Below, piece after piece: positions 1-11,025 of a stretch of DNA of 30,236 nt (position 1 is its first letter; every line of letters begins with the position of its first letter). The notes beneath the pieces are model-generated. The model searched no databases. It saw only the letters and a list, made by a program, of their open reading frames with translations, and was not told the origin of the DNA. The DNA is from Funneliformis mosseae (taxonomy: Eukaryota > Glomeromycota > Glomeromycetes > Glomerales > Glomeraceae). Made by a program: the position numbers and the translations under genes. The stretch covers positions 1 through 30,236 of the forward strand of contig CAJVPP010000540.1 in NCBI GenBank assembly GCA_910592005.1. The letters are read 5' to 3'.

Positions 1-62
1 AAAAGCCACTTTAGTTTTAGCACGATAAGAGACTTTACCATTCCATTCTTTTTCACCACAAA
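1..62. repeat. Inverted copy of FBXO31-like exon 3 (partner 2638-2699)
   Basis: Bases 1-55 are the exact reverse complement of 2645-2699. With one mismatch (position 56) the match runs to base 62, opposite 2638. Beyond that the two sequences are unrelated. The end of the match falls inside the cupredoxin exon, where both sequences share TTTTTCA-CACAAA, which looks like junction microhomology. It may be a genuine inverted duplication or a chimeric join at a contig edge. Confidence 0.95.
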
Positions 63-1335
63 ATGTATCAGCAAAACAAGATGATGTTGTAAGTCTTTTC
101 ATCCTATAAATTCTGATTCTAAACATGACAATTAAACTAAAAAAGTTTTATAATAGATACAATGGGAATATATATATGGTAAACATCAGATTGTGCAATC
201 AGATGGACCAGCTGGAAATTGCATTAAATCAAGAAATTTAAATGCATGTAAGTAAATTAACGTGAACTGTTGACCTTTTTCAAATTAATAAATAATAAAT
301 AAATTTTCTTTTATTTTTTAAAATAAAAAAATAGTTGATTCCGGATTAAAAGAAGAAGGAGTTTTTAGTATGACCATAACACAAACAAGGGGAATGATAT
401 ATTATTTTTGTTCATATAGTTCACATTGTGCATACGGTATGTGGGGCGTAATTAAAATTGATCCGGATAGTCCGGGACCCGATCAAACAACAGTATCAAC
501 ACCTGTCACAGCGAATACACCTAACTCAATTGAAGAAACTAATGATACGGATGGAATGAGTTTACCTATAATAATTGGTATATCGATTGGAGGTTTTTTT
601 ACTCTTTCAATATTAGGATTGATTGGATTTGTGTTATATAGAAGAAAAAAATATCAAAAACAATTTGACATTTCAATGCAACCTTATGATCCAAAATTGA
701 TTGCTGGTGATCACGGTGGTCCAGACGGAGGAAGTAATTTAGTTAACATGAGAGGTAGCGTTGGTATGGCATCAGTATCAAGTTTAGGTAATAATACTTT
801 ATCTAGGTCAAACACGCAACATGGCCATTCAAATAATGAAGTTATACCGTCAAATAGATATAATCAAAATCAACCATATGGTGAAACAGCGATGAACTAT
901 ATGGAGAGAACTAGCAGTGAATATGATGGTGGCAATAGATTATTTGGAGGACCAGTAGGACCGGTAGTAGGAGATAATGAATCTAACAATGGCGAAGTAC
1001 CTATATCACCTTTATCGCCTCCACCAATGTATCATCCACAATATGGTAATGAATATCAACAAGGACCTCCCATTCCTCCCCATCCTAATTTGATTCCACC
1101 ACAACAACAATATGGTGCTCCTTATTTAGCACCACACCCAACAAATATTTATCCACAATATGGACCTTCCTCAATATATCAAGAATCTCAATATAATAAT
1201 ACTTCTGATCCTTTTGGTCCTTCTCATCCTGGTCAGTATGCTTATCAACAACCGCCACCGCATCAACAACAATCTGGTCAATATACTATTAATCCTGCTC
1301 AATATTATGGTTCAAATAAGAGTGATACATCATAG
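29..1335 (+). CDS. Membrane-anchored cupredoxin-domain protein, 5' partial, three visible exons
   Basis: Exons read as about 29-88, 157-247 and 335-1335, with introns GTAAGT...AG at 89-156 and 248-334. Joined in frame they give a type-1 copper (cupredoxin) fold: FSPQNVSAKQDDV, then GKHQIVQSDG, then DSG and YYFCSYSSHCAYGMWG. All four expected copper ligands are visible: His in GKHQ, and Cys, His and Met in C-x4-H-x4-M. A Ser/Thr/Pro linker follows, then one membrane segment (LPIIIGISIGGFFTLSILG onward, about 562-640) ending in RRKK. The tail is a long Gly/Asn- then Pro/Gln/Tyr-rich cytoplasmic region with a PPMY (PPxY) motif at 1021-1032, a possible WW-domain site. Fungal proteins of this class are secreted or surface copper-binding proteins; a role in surface copper binding or signalling is inference. 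The start lies outside the window or is lost: bases 1-55 are an inverted copy of the F-box gene, so residues before FSPQN are not trustworthy. The in-frame ATG at 370 is internal. Confidence 0.85.
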
Positions 1336-1539
1336 ATTTTCTTTTTTTATTTTCCTCTATCTTTGTTGGATTTTCATGTTGAAATGATATGTTTATTTGT
1401 ATTGTAAATGTATAAATCAAAAATAAAAAAATATATCATGTGACTCGATGTGGCGCAATAAACAGTCGATACAAATCATTTTTTGATCGATCATCAATCA
1501 AGTCTTGTCTACCTTAACTTCTTTTTTATAAAAATAAAA
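1336..1539. other. Short intergenic spacer between cupredoxin and F-box genes
   Basis: Both flanking genes are on the + strand, 204 bp apart. The spacer starts with a T-rich 3' UTR-like stretch, has an AATAAAAAA at 1421 that could serve polyadenylation of the first gene, and ends in an A-rich leader. No clear TATA box. Confidence 0.5.
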
Positions 1540-2907
1540 ATGACTAAACCAAAGAAAACCAACAATATTGTTAGTATACCAAGAGAAATTCTTATAGATA
1601 TATTATTATTACTAAATTCAAAATCTTTATCAAATCTGTCAAAGACGTGTAAATTTTTTTACGAATTTTGTAAATTGGATTCTTTTTGGTTAAAGTTCTG
1701 CAAAGAATTTGGTATTGATAAACTCGGGAATTATCCCAATTTTCTTACTATGGTAATATTCATAGCTAATCATAAAATTTTCGTTATATTTGCTTTAAAA
1801 TAATTTATTTTTTTTTTTTGTCTTGTAATTTAGTATACAGGGATATTGTACAAGTATGGATGGTTAATCGGGTATTGGGCAGGAAATAAACCTATAAACG
1901 GTTCTTTATTAATTATTGAATTTGATCCATATAAATCAAGTATAATAGCATGGAGAATAACGGCAAGTAATAAATCCTTAAGAAATTTTCCTTGGTCAAA
2001 AAATTCATTAGTAAGAATAATTTATACTGAACCTGTATATAGACATCAAATATTATTTAGTGTGCAACATTTTAAACAACATAAATCCAAAGTTCTAAGA
2101 GGAAAAAATATGTTGTATGATGATGATGATGATGAATGTTTAATTAGAAAAGCATCATTTGATAAACATAATGAAAGTGTATTATGGAAACAACAAGATG
2201 ACGATGACGAGTATGGAAATGAGCAAACAGGATTTATATCAGAAGAAGAGGAAATTGATAATACGGATACGGATGAAGTTGATACTACGATTTTTGGTCA
2301 AGAAAGTACTATTGAAAATCAAAATTGTTTTTTATTTGAAGATGAAAAATATTTTAAATTTTGGACACTCAATGATCGTCAAAAAGAGAAGAAAAAATTT
2401 GATGGCATTTGGGTTGGTGATTATGGTATGTTATTCCTAAAAAAGAATAATTTTGAAATTTTTTATAATTTAAAAAAATAATTAAAGCTTGTTATACAGG
2501 ATCACATGGGATAGAATTTATATTATTTAGAGAAGATGATATTAGTGGTTATCTTATTGCTACAAAAATTACTGGTGATATTAATGTTCCTCGTGGTGAA
2601 ATTAGTTGGAGATGTAACTTAAAAGATCAAGTTAGAATTTGTGATGAAAAAGAATGGAATGGTAAAGTCTCTTATCGTGCTAAAACTAAAGTGGCTTTTG
2701 AAGGTTTTAGAAATCCTGATGAAATCGATTCTGAAGGTAAATAAATTAAGTTAGTTTGCTTAATACATACTTTTCCTTCTTTTCCTTTTTTTTTTTAAAA
2801 AAAATAATATTTATTATAAAATTTTAGTTATCGTTATTACTTATGATAAATTAGTGGTTTATTGGTATGATTTATCCGAAATGGCTACTTTTGTTAGAGT
2901 TTCGTGA
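1540..2907 (+). CDS. F-box protein of FBXO31 type, four exons
   Basis: Exons 1540-1752, 1834-2425, 2500-2736 and 2828-2907 join in frame to 373 residues; introns are GTAATA, GTATGT and GTAAAT to AG. The start is the ATG at 1540 (AAAAATGACT). Residues about 11-60 are an F-box (IVSIPREILIDILLLLNSKS, then SKTCKFFYEFC and FWLKFC). The FBXO31-type region follows: ILYKYGWLIGYWAGN near residue 75, an acidic Asp/Glu-rich insert at about 165-223, then FDGIWVGDYG/SHGIEFILF and ATKITGDINVPRGEI. The end, VIVITYDKLVVYWYDLSEMA, matches the closing beta segments of that domain. In the family the F-box binds Skp1 of an SCF ubiquitin ligase and the C-terminal domain recruits substrates (cyclin D1 in animals). 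The fungal substrate is unknown. If the last intron were retained the protein would end at 2744 and lose the final segment, so I prefer the spliced form. Confidence 0.87.
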
Positions 2908-3263
2908 ATTTGAGAAAGCAATCATTACAATGGCTATGTGTGATGCAGTGACGCGTTTTAATTTTGCTATTGAAAATTTGTACCATTCTAGTATTTGCCG
3001 TAACTAGATCAATTACAACTTTATCTATTATATTTTCATTTTCAGATTCATCTTTTTATAATGTCACATGATACAGGTACATACACACTCTGTGTAAACT
3101 TGGAAATTTCTTTAATTAATTTATATTAAAAAAATATTGCAAAAAATATGAGAACAAGAAAATAGAAATTAAAAAAAAATAATGATTTTTTAAAATTTTT
3201 TTAATTTTTATTTTTTTTTAATTTTTTTATTACTTAATAACTATATTATTTATCTGTTAAATC

Positions 3264-3410
3264 TGTTAAAGAATTATAAATATACTGTAATTTTTGTATC
3301 TATTAAAGAATTAAAAATATATGTTTATTTATGATTTTTGTATCTATTAAAGAATTATAAAATATATTTTTTTTATATTTATTATATTCATTAAAGAATT
3401 ATAAAATATA
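3264..3410. repeat. Four-copy A+T-rich tandem repeat
   Basis: A core close to ATTAAAGAATTATAAAATAT occurs at 3264, 3302, 3346 and 3390, spaced 38, 44 and 44 bp. The later copies share the longer unit, including the flanking TTTTTGTATCT. It is a small local tandem array and no coding frame uses it. Confidence 0.7.
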
Positions 3411-4189
3411 TTTTTATTCATATATGTTTTTTCTTATTTTTCTATATTAAATTTAAGGTTTTTACTTAAGAAAAAAATATATATATTATATTAAAATTCT
3501 ATAAAAATTATATGTTTTAAAATTTAATATTTTTACGCAATTTTATATTAAATGTTTTATCAGAAAAAGTAATCTAAATAATCAATCTCTTAATTTTTAC
3601 ATTACTTGTAATATTCTTTTTAGATTTAATAGATAAATAGATTATGTTAGAATCTAATATAGCTAAAATTATTTTTTTTAGATATTACATTTTTTTAATT
3701 TTCTTTAAAATCTAAAAAGATATGATAAATTAATAACAATATTTTAACTAAAGCTTTAGCTTTAGCTTTTATTTTTTTATTAAATACTTTCTTTTAATAG
3801 AATAATCAATTATTCTATATATATTCATTTTCTCATTTTTTATTCTTATATAATAAAGGTTATTAACCTTTACTTAAACTAGATTTTTGAAAAAAATCTA
3901 ATAGAAATATCTATTTTTTGCTAAAATTAAATTCATTCTAAAGATAATTATACATTTATCTTCATTTCTTTTTATTTATTAAGAGTTTAAGTATTTTTAA
4001 TATTTATTAATTATATATTTTAAAGTTTATTTTTAAGATGAAATTACATTCTTTAATAAATTTAATTATAATTATAAATATGATATAAATATTAAGATAT
4101 ACTGTGATAATTAGGTTAAACTATAATAAATAATTTATATTATAAAAAAAAAGTTCAGTTTAAAAATTTTAGCATTTTAAAAGAATAAA

Positions 4190-4700
4190 GAGCATTATTT
4201 ACAAAAAGATTACAAAAATAAATTTAAAATAAGATAGTAAGGATTATAAAAATAAATTAAAATCAAATTAAATAATTAATAAATAAAGATTATAAAAAAA
4301 ATTTAAAAGGGTTTGATAAATAAAGAAAAATAATATAGATAGATTAAAGAATGATGTAGTAATTTATTATAAAAGTAGTAATAATGTAAAAATACAAATA
4401 GTAAAGAAAGATCTAAAGATATAATCAGAGTATAAAAGAAATAATCAATAAAATATCATACTAATATACAAAAAATCAAGTAGGTTATATAAAATAATAA
4501 AAATAGATTATACATATTAAACTATAGAGTAGTACCTTAAAACTTCATAATCTATTTAAATTATATTATAATTCCTACAATTTTATAATCTACTTAAGTT
4601 ATAACATAATATCTGCAATTTTATATTTTATCTAAGTTATAATGAAATACTAAACTTTAGTCTAAATAGTATACCATTCTTTTGTATATAATATATTAAA
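4190..4700 (+). repeat. Diverged dispersed repeat, copy A (copy B about 16090-16600)
   Basis: Several blocks recur in the same order near 16.1-16.6 kb: AAATCAAATTAAAT then GATTATA; AAATAAAGAAAAATnATAT then GTAGTAATTT; AGGTTATAT; AAGTTATAACATA; and TCTAAATAnTATA close to the end. This points to two old copies of one element about 500 bp long. The A+T richness makes chance similarity a real concern, so confidence is moderate. Confidence 0.45.
4550..4665. repeat. Three-copy tandem repeat, unit about 38 bp
   Basis: Units begin near 4550, 4588 and 4627, each reading ATCTA-TTAA(G)TTATA followed by AT-CT-CAATTTTATA, with moderate divergence. The array lies at the right part of the segment that resembles 16.1-16.6 kb. 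Confidence 0.5.
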
Positions 4701-5570
4701 AAGTAATATACTATTATATAGTATTCAAATACTTGATATATAAATAAAATTTCTCTATAAAATATATATAAAATTAAAAATAATCAAAAAAATCAAAAAA
4801 AAAAAATAAACAAATCTAGCTATTTATAAATTAAAATTAGAAAAATCAAAATATTATAATAATTTATTAATTTTTCAAAATTATCTTTAATTTTATAGTT
4901 GATAATTTCAAAATATATGATAATTTTTAAATTAATTTTTAATATTTATAATATAAAAATAAAATAAAAAATATTCTTAAAAACTTTTTATAATAAATTT
5001 TTTTAAAAATCATTAATTATTATAATAAAAATTTTAATTTATTTATTATATAAGAACTTGAATATTATTTTCAAAATTTAATAAATATAAAGATTAAAAT
5101 AATTAAATTATAAAGAATTAATAAAATTAAGATTTTTATTTATTAGATATGATAAATAAATTAAAAGAAAAAAATAGTATTATATTAAATTTTAGAAAAA
5201 ATAATTTAGAATTTTTATTAACTATAGTATATTTGAAGAGATTGCTAAGAAATAGATTCTGAGAATTTTTTTAACTAAAATAAGATTTTATTACATTTTA
5301 TTCCAATGATTTCAAAAACTAATATGCAATAAAAATCAAAATTTTGTTAAAAAATTCCATAAACTGATTTTCTAATAACCTTTTCATATACATATTTATA
5401 GTTAGTTATTAATTATTTTTATTATTTTATTATTTGAACTTTTTAAATTTTAATATTTATAAGATTATAATTTTATAATCTAGCTTAAATTACAAAATAC
5501 AAATTACTATTATTACTTATAGAATTTTACTTTTTTGATATATATCATATTAAATGTTACATAAACTGCG

Positions 5571-6199
5571 CTACAATGATCAATGTGCAACATGTTTGCA
5601 TACCAAATAAGAGCAAATTTTATTGAAAGAATCAACTCACACCCAAAACAGCCTCTTTCTCAAAAATCCTTCAAATTTTTAAAGTGTGTTACCAATAATC
5701 AACTTTGTCTTTGGTAAGTTAAAAAATAGTTTTCCTGTTGAAAATTTAAAGTATTAGTACTGGAACACGTAGAACTTTTAAAAGAAGTTTTATTTTAAAG
5801 AGCTAATTAATGCCTAGCTGTTGTGAAATTATTCTTTAATTTCTCAAATTAATAAAACACACCTGTTATACATTTTATGGTATAACGTTATAAACAACAT
5901 GTTTTTTTTTGTTATCAAACGTTGCTTGATAATCTACATACAATTAAACGTGTTTAGCAAGAGTAATTTTTTTCTTCCACTCTCATGTCCCTAATTAACT
6001 TTTTTGTTATTACCTACATTTTTAAAACAAATATCCTAATATGCTAAATATGAAACAAATTCTTCTAAAGGACCAATAGGAGAGAACTATATCAACCTTT
6101 TCTTTAAAAATATCGCAATCTGTTAAAATCCATGATCAAGGTTGCGTCCCTAAACATTTTAAATACTAAGGACCTGTCAAATATTATAAAACAAAAGAC
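5571..6199. other. Upstream region of the Elongin-A gene
   Basis: Composition changes here from the desert to ordinary sequence. One open stretch on the + strand, ATG at 5583 to 5713, ends exactly at a good donor (GTAAGT, 5714) and could be a 5' exon, but I found no acceptor that joins it in frame to the main exon. The last 100 bases resemble sequence upstream of the second internal repeat of the gene. The resemblance is interrupted by an in-frame TAA at 6167, which makes the ATG at 6200 the first usable start in the main exon. Confidence 0.4.
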
Positions 6200-6715
6200 A
6201 TGAGAGAACATGAAGAAAAATCAAAAAGGATTGTGCAAAAATTTTTGGAAAATCTGAACAACAGATCCAAAAACAAACAACGGTCTATCTCGACACCACC
6301 ACCAGCGCAGCTCACTTCCATCCAATCAGCAGGAACAACATCGACTTCACAAACAGTTGCTCCAGTAGTCCAAAGTAATAAAGAATTTATCAATTCGACT
6401 ATGATACAATCAACTTCGGTTCAATCAACAAGAACAATTACAACACAAAAAACAAAATTATCGCAGAATACCAAAAATAGAACGTTGCCTTCTCAAACTT
6501 CGGCCAAAGTTTCATTTCCAGACTTTAGTCATTCAACAGATGTTTTTCCATTAACGATAGCAATGGATACAATGGATCATACTCATGTTCAATATGCTAA
6601 AAATAAAGAACCTCTCAAATTTTATAAGACAAAAAATATGAGAGAACGTGAAGAAAAATCAAAAAAGGCTGTACAAACATTTTGGGAAAATTTAAACAAC
6701 CGTAAAAAATCCCAG
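6176..6715 (+). repeat. Internal direct duplication inside the Elongin-A exon 1
   Basis: About 6176-6275 and 6611-6715 are clearly similar at DNA and protein level (YYKTKDMREHEEKSKR against FYKTKNMREREEKSKK, then VQ-F-ENLNNR). Weaker similarity extends further upstream of both. The copies are 438 bp apart (start codon to start codon), a multiple of three. Confidence 0.8.
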
Positions 6716-8101
6716 ATTAATGAAAATACTAATACATCACAATCCTCGTTCAAAGTACCATCTGAAGTATTTGATAGTTCAGTTTCACAAACATCTTCTA
6801 TTCAGTCAAAGATGAAAGAAACATCTATTCGATCAACAGATCAAGTGAATAGAGTTGTTACATCTTGGAAAGGAAAAACAGTCGATCCTAGTAATAAAGA
6901 GACTTTATTATCATTAGAATCTACAAACAAAATACAAACTCAGTCTTTTCGCCGAGCGAATGAAAATGTAGCAACAACGGTTGCTTTTACAGGTTATAAT
7001 CAACCCTTGACAAAAGTTCTTAATAAACGCAAATATTCTGAAGATGGGGAAATTAATAACGATAAATTTATTAAACTTATTGTTCCAACAACCCGAATAC
7101 AAAGAGAGTCTTCTATGAAAGTAAATTTGCCAAGCATGCCAGTTCCACGAATTTACAATAATAATCATATACACAGTATCGCTTCATTAGGTTCAAAGAA
7201 TAGTGGCGTCAAGTCATTAGTACAACTATGCACCATGACATTAGTTTCAAATAAACATCGTTAGTATAATCATAATTTTTTTTTTAAAAAAAAAAATAAT
7301 TTAAGTGATATATTCAAAAATTATGTCTTTTATTAGGGCTTTATCATTTGGGAAATACGCCATACCATTTACTTGAATCAATTTTAAAGTTCTGTACCGA
7401 TGAAGAATTGCGTCAATTGGAAGAAGTGAATCCTGTAAGCTATTTAAATTAATTTTATTCTTTTTAATATTTTACTAGTAAGTAACAAATTTGTTTTAAA
7501 TAGCGTCTTATCGATGAGGATATGGGTATGACTTTTTGAATTTTCATATTGTGATTATTATACCGTATATGAAACTTATAAATTTGTTATTTTGTTATCT
7601 AATTTAGAACTTTGGAAACGTTTCTTACAGCAAAAGCTTCCGGGACGACAGTTACCGAGTGATCCCAAGATTTATCGAAAGATATATTTGGTAAAAATTT
7701 ATTATTCTTCTTATTATTTTACTTGATTATAATTAATAATCCTTTGTTTATTAATAGGATATTATCGATGAAGAAAAGGAAAAGAAGGAACGCATTATTG
7801 GTAAACTGAAAAAAGCAATGGCTGAGGAGAAAGCTAAAAAAGAGGCGCGTCAAGTAAAGATGCTTTCTGTCGCTCCTCGTGAACCGAAAAGGAAAACTTC
7901 GGGTAATTTTTACTTTTTAAAATAATTTTAAAAATCTTTCTGATATGAATTTTATTCACACATATAACAGGATACCAAAAACTCACACCTCTCCAAAAGA
8001 TTCGAAAAGAAATGATCCGGGAGGGATACATCATATTCCCCCAAAAGCCTTCTCACAATGTTGTTGATGGCAATTCAAAAAACCATCGATACAGTCCATA
8101 A
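6200..8101 (+). CDS. Elongin-A (transcription elongation / ubiquitin ligase adaptor), six exons
   Basis: Exons 6200-7259, 7337-7434, 7504-7525, 7608-7690, 7758-7902 and 7971-8101 join in frame to 512 residues, all introns GT-AG. The Elongin-A domain is near the middle-to-end: a BC-box SLVQLCTMTL at residues 339-348 (Elongin C binding), then LYHLGNTPYHLLESIL, FCTDEELRQLEEVNP, ELWKRF and PKIYRKIYL, followed by a Lys/Glu-rich predicted helix (DEEKEKKERI onward). Elongin-A forms a complex with Elongin B/C, stimulates RNA polymerase II elongation, and with a cullin removes stalled polymerase. The first 335 residues are Ser/Thr/Gln-rich and unstructured, longer than the N-terminus I would expect of a fungal member. 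They contain a duplicated motif, M-R-E-(H/R)-E-E-K-S-K-(R/K), at residues 1 and 147. Exon 3 is only 22 bp. The start at 6200 is uncertain because the first repeat appears to begin upstream. Confidence 0.9.
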
Positions 8102-10853
8102 CTGAGTTTCGATAATCAAGTAAAGAAATAAAAAGGTTATTATCTTTTTATTTTCTGTAACAAAATTTAATTCAATGTTGATAAAAATTCTATTTAAGAG
8201 TTACATTAGGTAACAAATCGAATTTTATTTTAAAAAGAAAGATGTTTTTTATATATTTTTAAAAGTAATATAATAAAGTAATTGATGAAAAAAGTATTTG
8301 TAAATAAAGAAATAAGTTTTTTATAAATAAATGCATAAAACGTTTATTAAATTGTTTCATAATTTAAATGAAAAAAAAAAACATTTTGAATGTCTAAAAA
8401 ATTATCAAAAAAATTTATTATCTAGTTTAAAGATAAATGTTAGTATAAATATAATATATCTGTTATTAATTACGAATTTTTAAATTAAATATACAAAAAA
8501 TATATATTTGGTATTAATATCTGCCAATTTTTTAAACATACTTTTGATAATAGTTTTAAATAAATGTGTTGTTATATGTAAATAGATTATTTTTACTTAA
8601 TTTTTTTAATATTAAAATATTTTGATTAAATGTTAAGTACATTAAAATTATTTAGTATGTATATATATATGCTATTTATATATTTATTTTTAATAATTAA
8701 TCATTTATTAATATTATCAGTCAATTTATTAGTGAAATTTTATTAAAAAAAAAATTATTAGATAGTGTATTTTATTAAAAAAAAAAATTAGAAAAGTTGA
8801 TAATTTATTATAGTATACAATGTTATAATATAATTAAAAAGACTTAGAAATTATTAATATTATAATTTTATTTCAGATATCATATAATATGATTATATAA
8901 AAATTACAAAAGAATTTCAACTAGAATAGTAAAATTTTAATAGGTTTTAATTAATCTTAAAGGATTTAAATTAATTTATTTATCTACTATTAATTAAATC
9001 TTTTAATAATATTATTATTTATTTAATAAAAATTAAAAATAATTTTATTTATTATTTAAAATAAAAATTATTTTAATAATTAATAATTTATTTAAGAAGT
9101 TGATAATATAACTTAATTTTAAATTTAATATTTTATTTTTTAAAATTAATTAAAATTTTAATTTTAAAATCATTTTTTAATTAAAATTTAGTTATTTATT
9201 ATGATTGTTTGAAGTTTCTCAACAAAATAGTTTTAAAATTTAGATTATTAAAAATTAGATCTAAAATATAGTTTATTGATGTTAAATAAAAAAATGATTA
9301 TATAACTATTATAAAAGTTTTAGCAAAGCTAATGTTTCAGCTATTATCTTAACTAATTTGTTAATATAAATAATATCAAAGATATTAAAAACTTATATTC
9401 AAATTATATTATAATATTAAAGCTTTTATTAGAATTAAAGAAAAATAAATTAATAAATAATCAATTAAATATTATATTCATTAGAATTATCTTTATTATA
9501 AAACTAATTCTAGAAAAATAATTTAATCTACTTAAAAAAATCTAAAAAAATAATTATACTTAATCATCTTCTTATCAATAATAATAATAGTTAATAAATC
9601 TTAATCAATAATTTAAATATAATAAAATAATATATCAACAAATATTTTCAAAATTATACATTTTCAATACTTCTACTACTCCTTTATTTAATTAATAACT
9701 AATTCAATTTTAACTAAAGATAATATAATAACTTTATTATATGTTAATTTAATGTAATTATTAACTTTAAAAATTAGTTAACAATTACTCAGCTTATTAA
9801 TGATAAAGTAATAAATTATCAAAACTCATAATAAAGTAATCAAACATTTAGATCTATTAATATAAAACTTACTTTAAAATTTAATAAAGATGTATTTTAA
9901 GACTGATGATATTTCTTCAGAATAAAAGATTACTCATATTTATTTTATTTCTAAACTGACTAATTAAAATTATAATATTTTAAAAACTTATTTAATTACT
10001 CTACTTATAAAATTTTTATTAAAATTATTATAAATCATTTATTTAAGATAATAATTAAACATAATGTAATAACTTTGCTAAATTCTTAAAAGATTTAATA
10101 AAAGATCTAATAAAACTTATAAATTTAATTATTAAAGATTCTTCAAGTTTTATCTAAAATATATAATAAAATTAACATAAATATACTCAAACTAGTTTAT
10201 AAAAGTCTTATAAATAAAAATATTATATTTATTAAAGATAGTTTATCAGATTATTATAATATTAAATAGACATTAATCAAGGTAAAGTAATTTTTTTTCT
10301 TCTCTAATATATTTATTTTAATTCTTTATTTTATAAAATCCAGAGTTTAAAAAAAAATTATAATTTATAATATTTAAAAATAATGATCAAATTATTTTTT
10401 TTTAAAATTTTAACATTTAATTTTATGAATAATTCTAATTAAATAATTAATATATAAGAAAGTTTAAAAGTATTTTAGATATTATTAATATGTAATCTTT
10501 TCAAATTGTAACTGTTAAATACAGTATCAAAGAGTTAATTCTTTTATAGTTTATATAGTAAAATTTATAGTTATGAGTTAGACAAGATTCTGTTATATAC
10601 TAATAAATATATTCAAATCTACTATAAATATATGATTCATTTACTATATATTACTAAATATTTTTAATATGCCATCAAGTATATTTTATATATTAAGTTA
10701 AAATAAATATTAATTATGTTACTAATATAAAATATTATAAAGAAGTCTCAAATAAATCAAAAAAGTTTTATTAATAAATAAATAAACTAAAAGATAAAAA
10801 TACTAAAATAAAAAAATACAAAAAGGAAAATTAATCATAAACTGAAAAGTGTA
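8102..10853. other. A+T desert between Elongin-A and the MITE pair
   Basis: The first 100 or so bases are the 3' flank of Elongin-A (AATAAAAAGG at about 8127). Beyond that the sequence is extremely A+T-rich with stops in all frames. Around 9.9-10.25 kb a + strand reading faintly resembles hAT transposases, but not enough to call. No RNA gene or intact ORF seen. Confidence 0.6.
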
Positions 10854-11025
10854 CAGTTAATTCTTGATATAGCGAACTCTTGATATAATAAATTTTTTAA
10901 ACAAATATAATAAAAATACTCTTATTATAGTAAATTGTCTAATTAAATCTCTTAAAATCTTTACTATAGTCTTATAGCGAAGTTAAAGTCTAGAATATAG
11001 AGTTTGTTATAACAAAAATTGACTG
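10854..11025. mobile_element. MITE of pogo/Tc1-mariner type, copy 1 (172 bp)
   Basis: The left end CAGTTAATTCTTGATATAGC and the reverse complement of the right end, CAGTCAATTTTTGTTATAAC, form terminal inverted repeats (about 20 of 25 bases). TA dinucleotides flank both ends (10852-10853 and 11026-11027), the target duplication expected of this superfamily. No coding capacity. It shares its whole length with copy 2, which lies 156 bp to the right. Confidence 0.85.

Larger units (their letters stand above)
2908..5570. other. Intergenic A+T desert after the F-box gene
   Basis: About 2908-3110 has mixed composition and is likely 3' UTR or flank of the F-box gene. From 3110 to about 5560 the sequence is almost entirely A and T in all frames, with no open frame I would call a gene. 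It holds the small tandem repeats listed separately (3264-3410, 4550-4665), a near-perfect AAGGTTA/TAACCTT inverted pair at about 3857-3875, and a segment similar to one near 16.1-16.6 kb. Confidence 0.7.

Noticed and set aside
1160..1387. 75-codon open frame overlapping the end of the cupredoxin gene
   Set aside because: It is the shifted frame of the proline/glutamine-rich tail and gives a low-complexity Ile/Leu/Asn string.
2159..2440. 93-codon open frame inside F-box exon 2
   Set aside because: Shadow frame of the FBXO31-like exon; no domain.
2930..3007. 25-codon frame starting MAMCDAVTRF just after the F-box gene
   Set aside because: Too short, no splice support, and most likely 3' UTR.
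6184..7174. Minus-strand open frames opposite Elongin-A exon 1
   Set aside because: Antisense shadows of a real exon without start context or family features.
7834..8034. Minus-strand 66-codon frame
   Set aside because: It covers Elongin-A exons 5 and 6 and the intron between them; antisense shadow.
9900..10250. Possible hAT transposase relic on the + strand
   Set aside because: A reading THIYFISKLTN-NYNILKTYL faintly fits the hAT pattern but the rest does not line up; too weak in this base composition.
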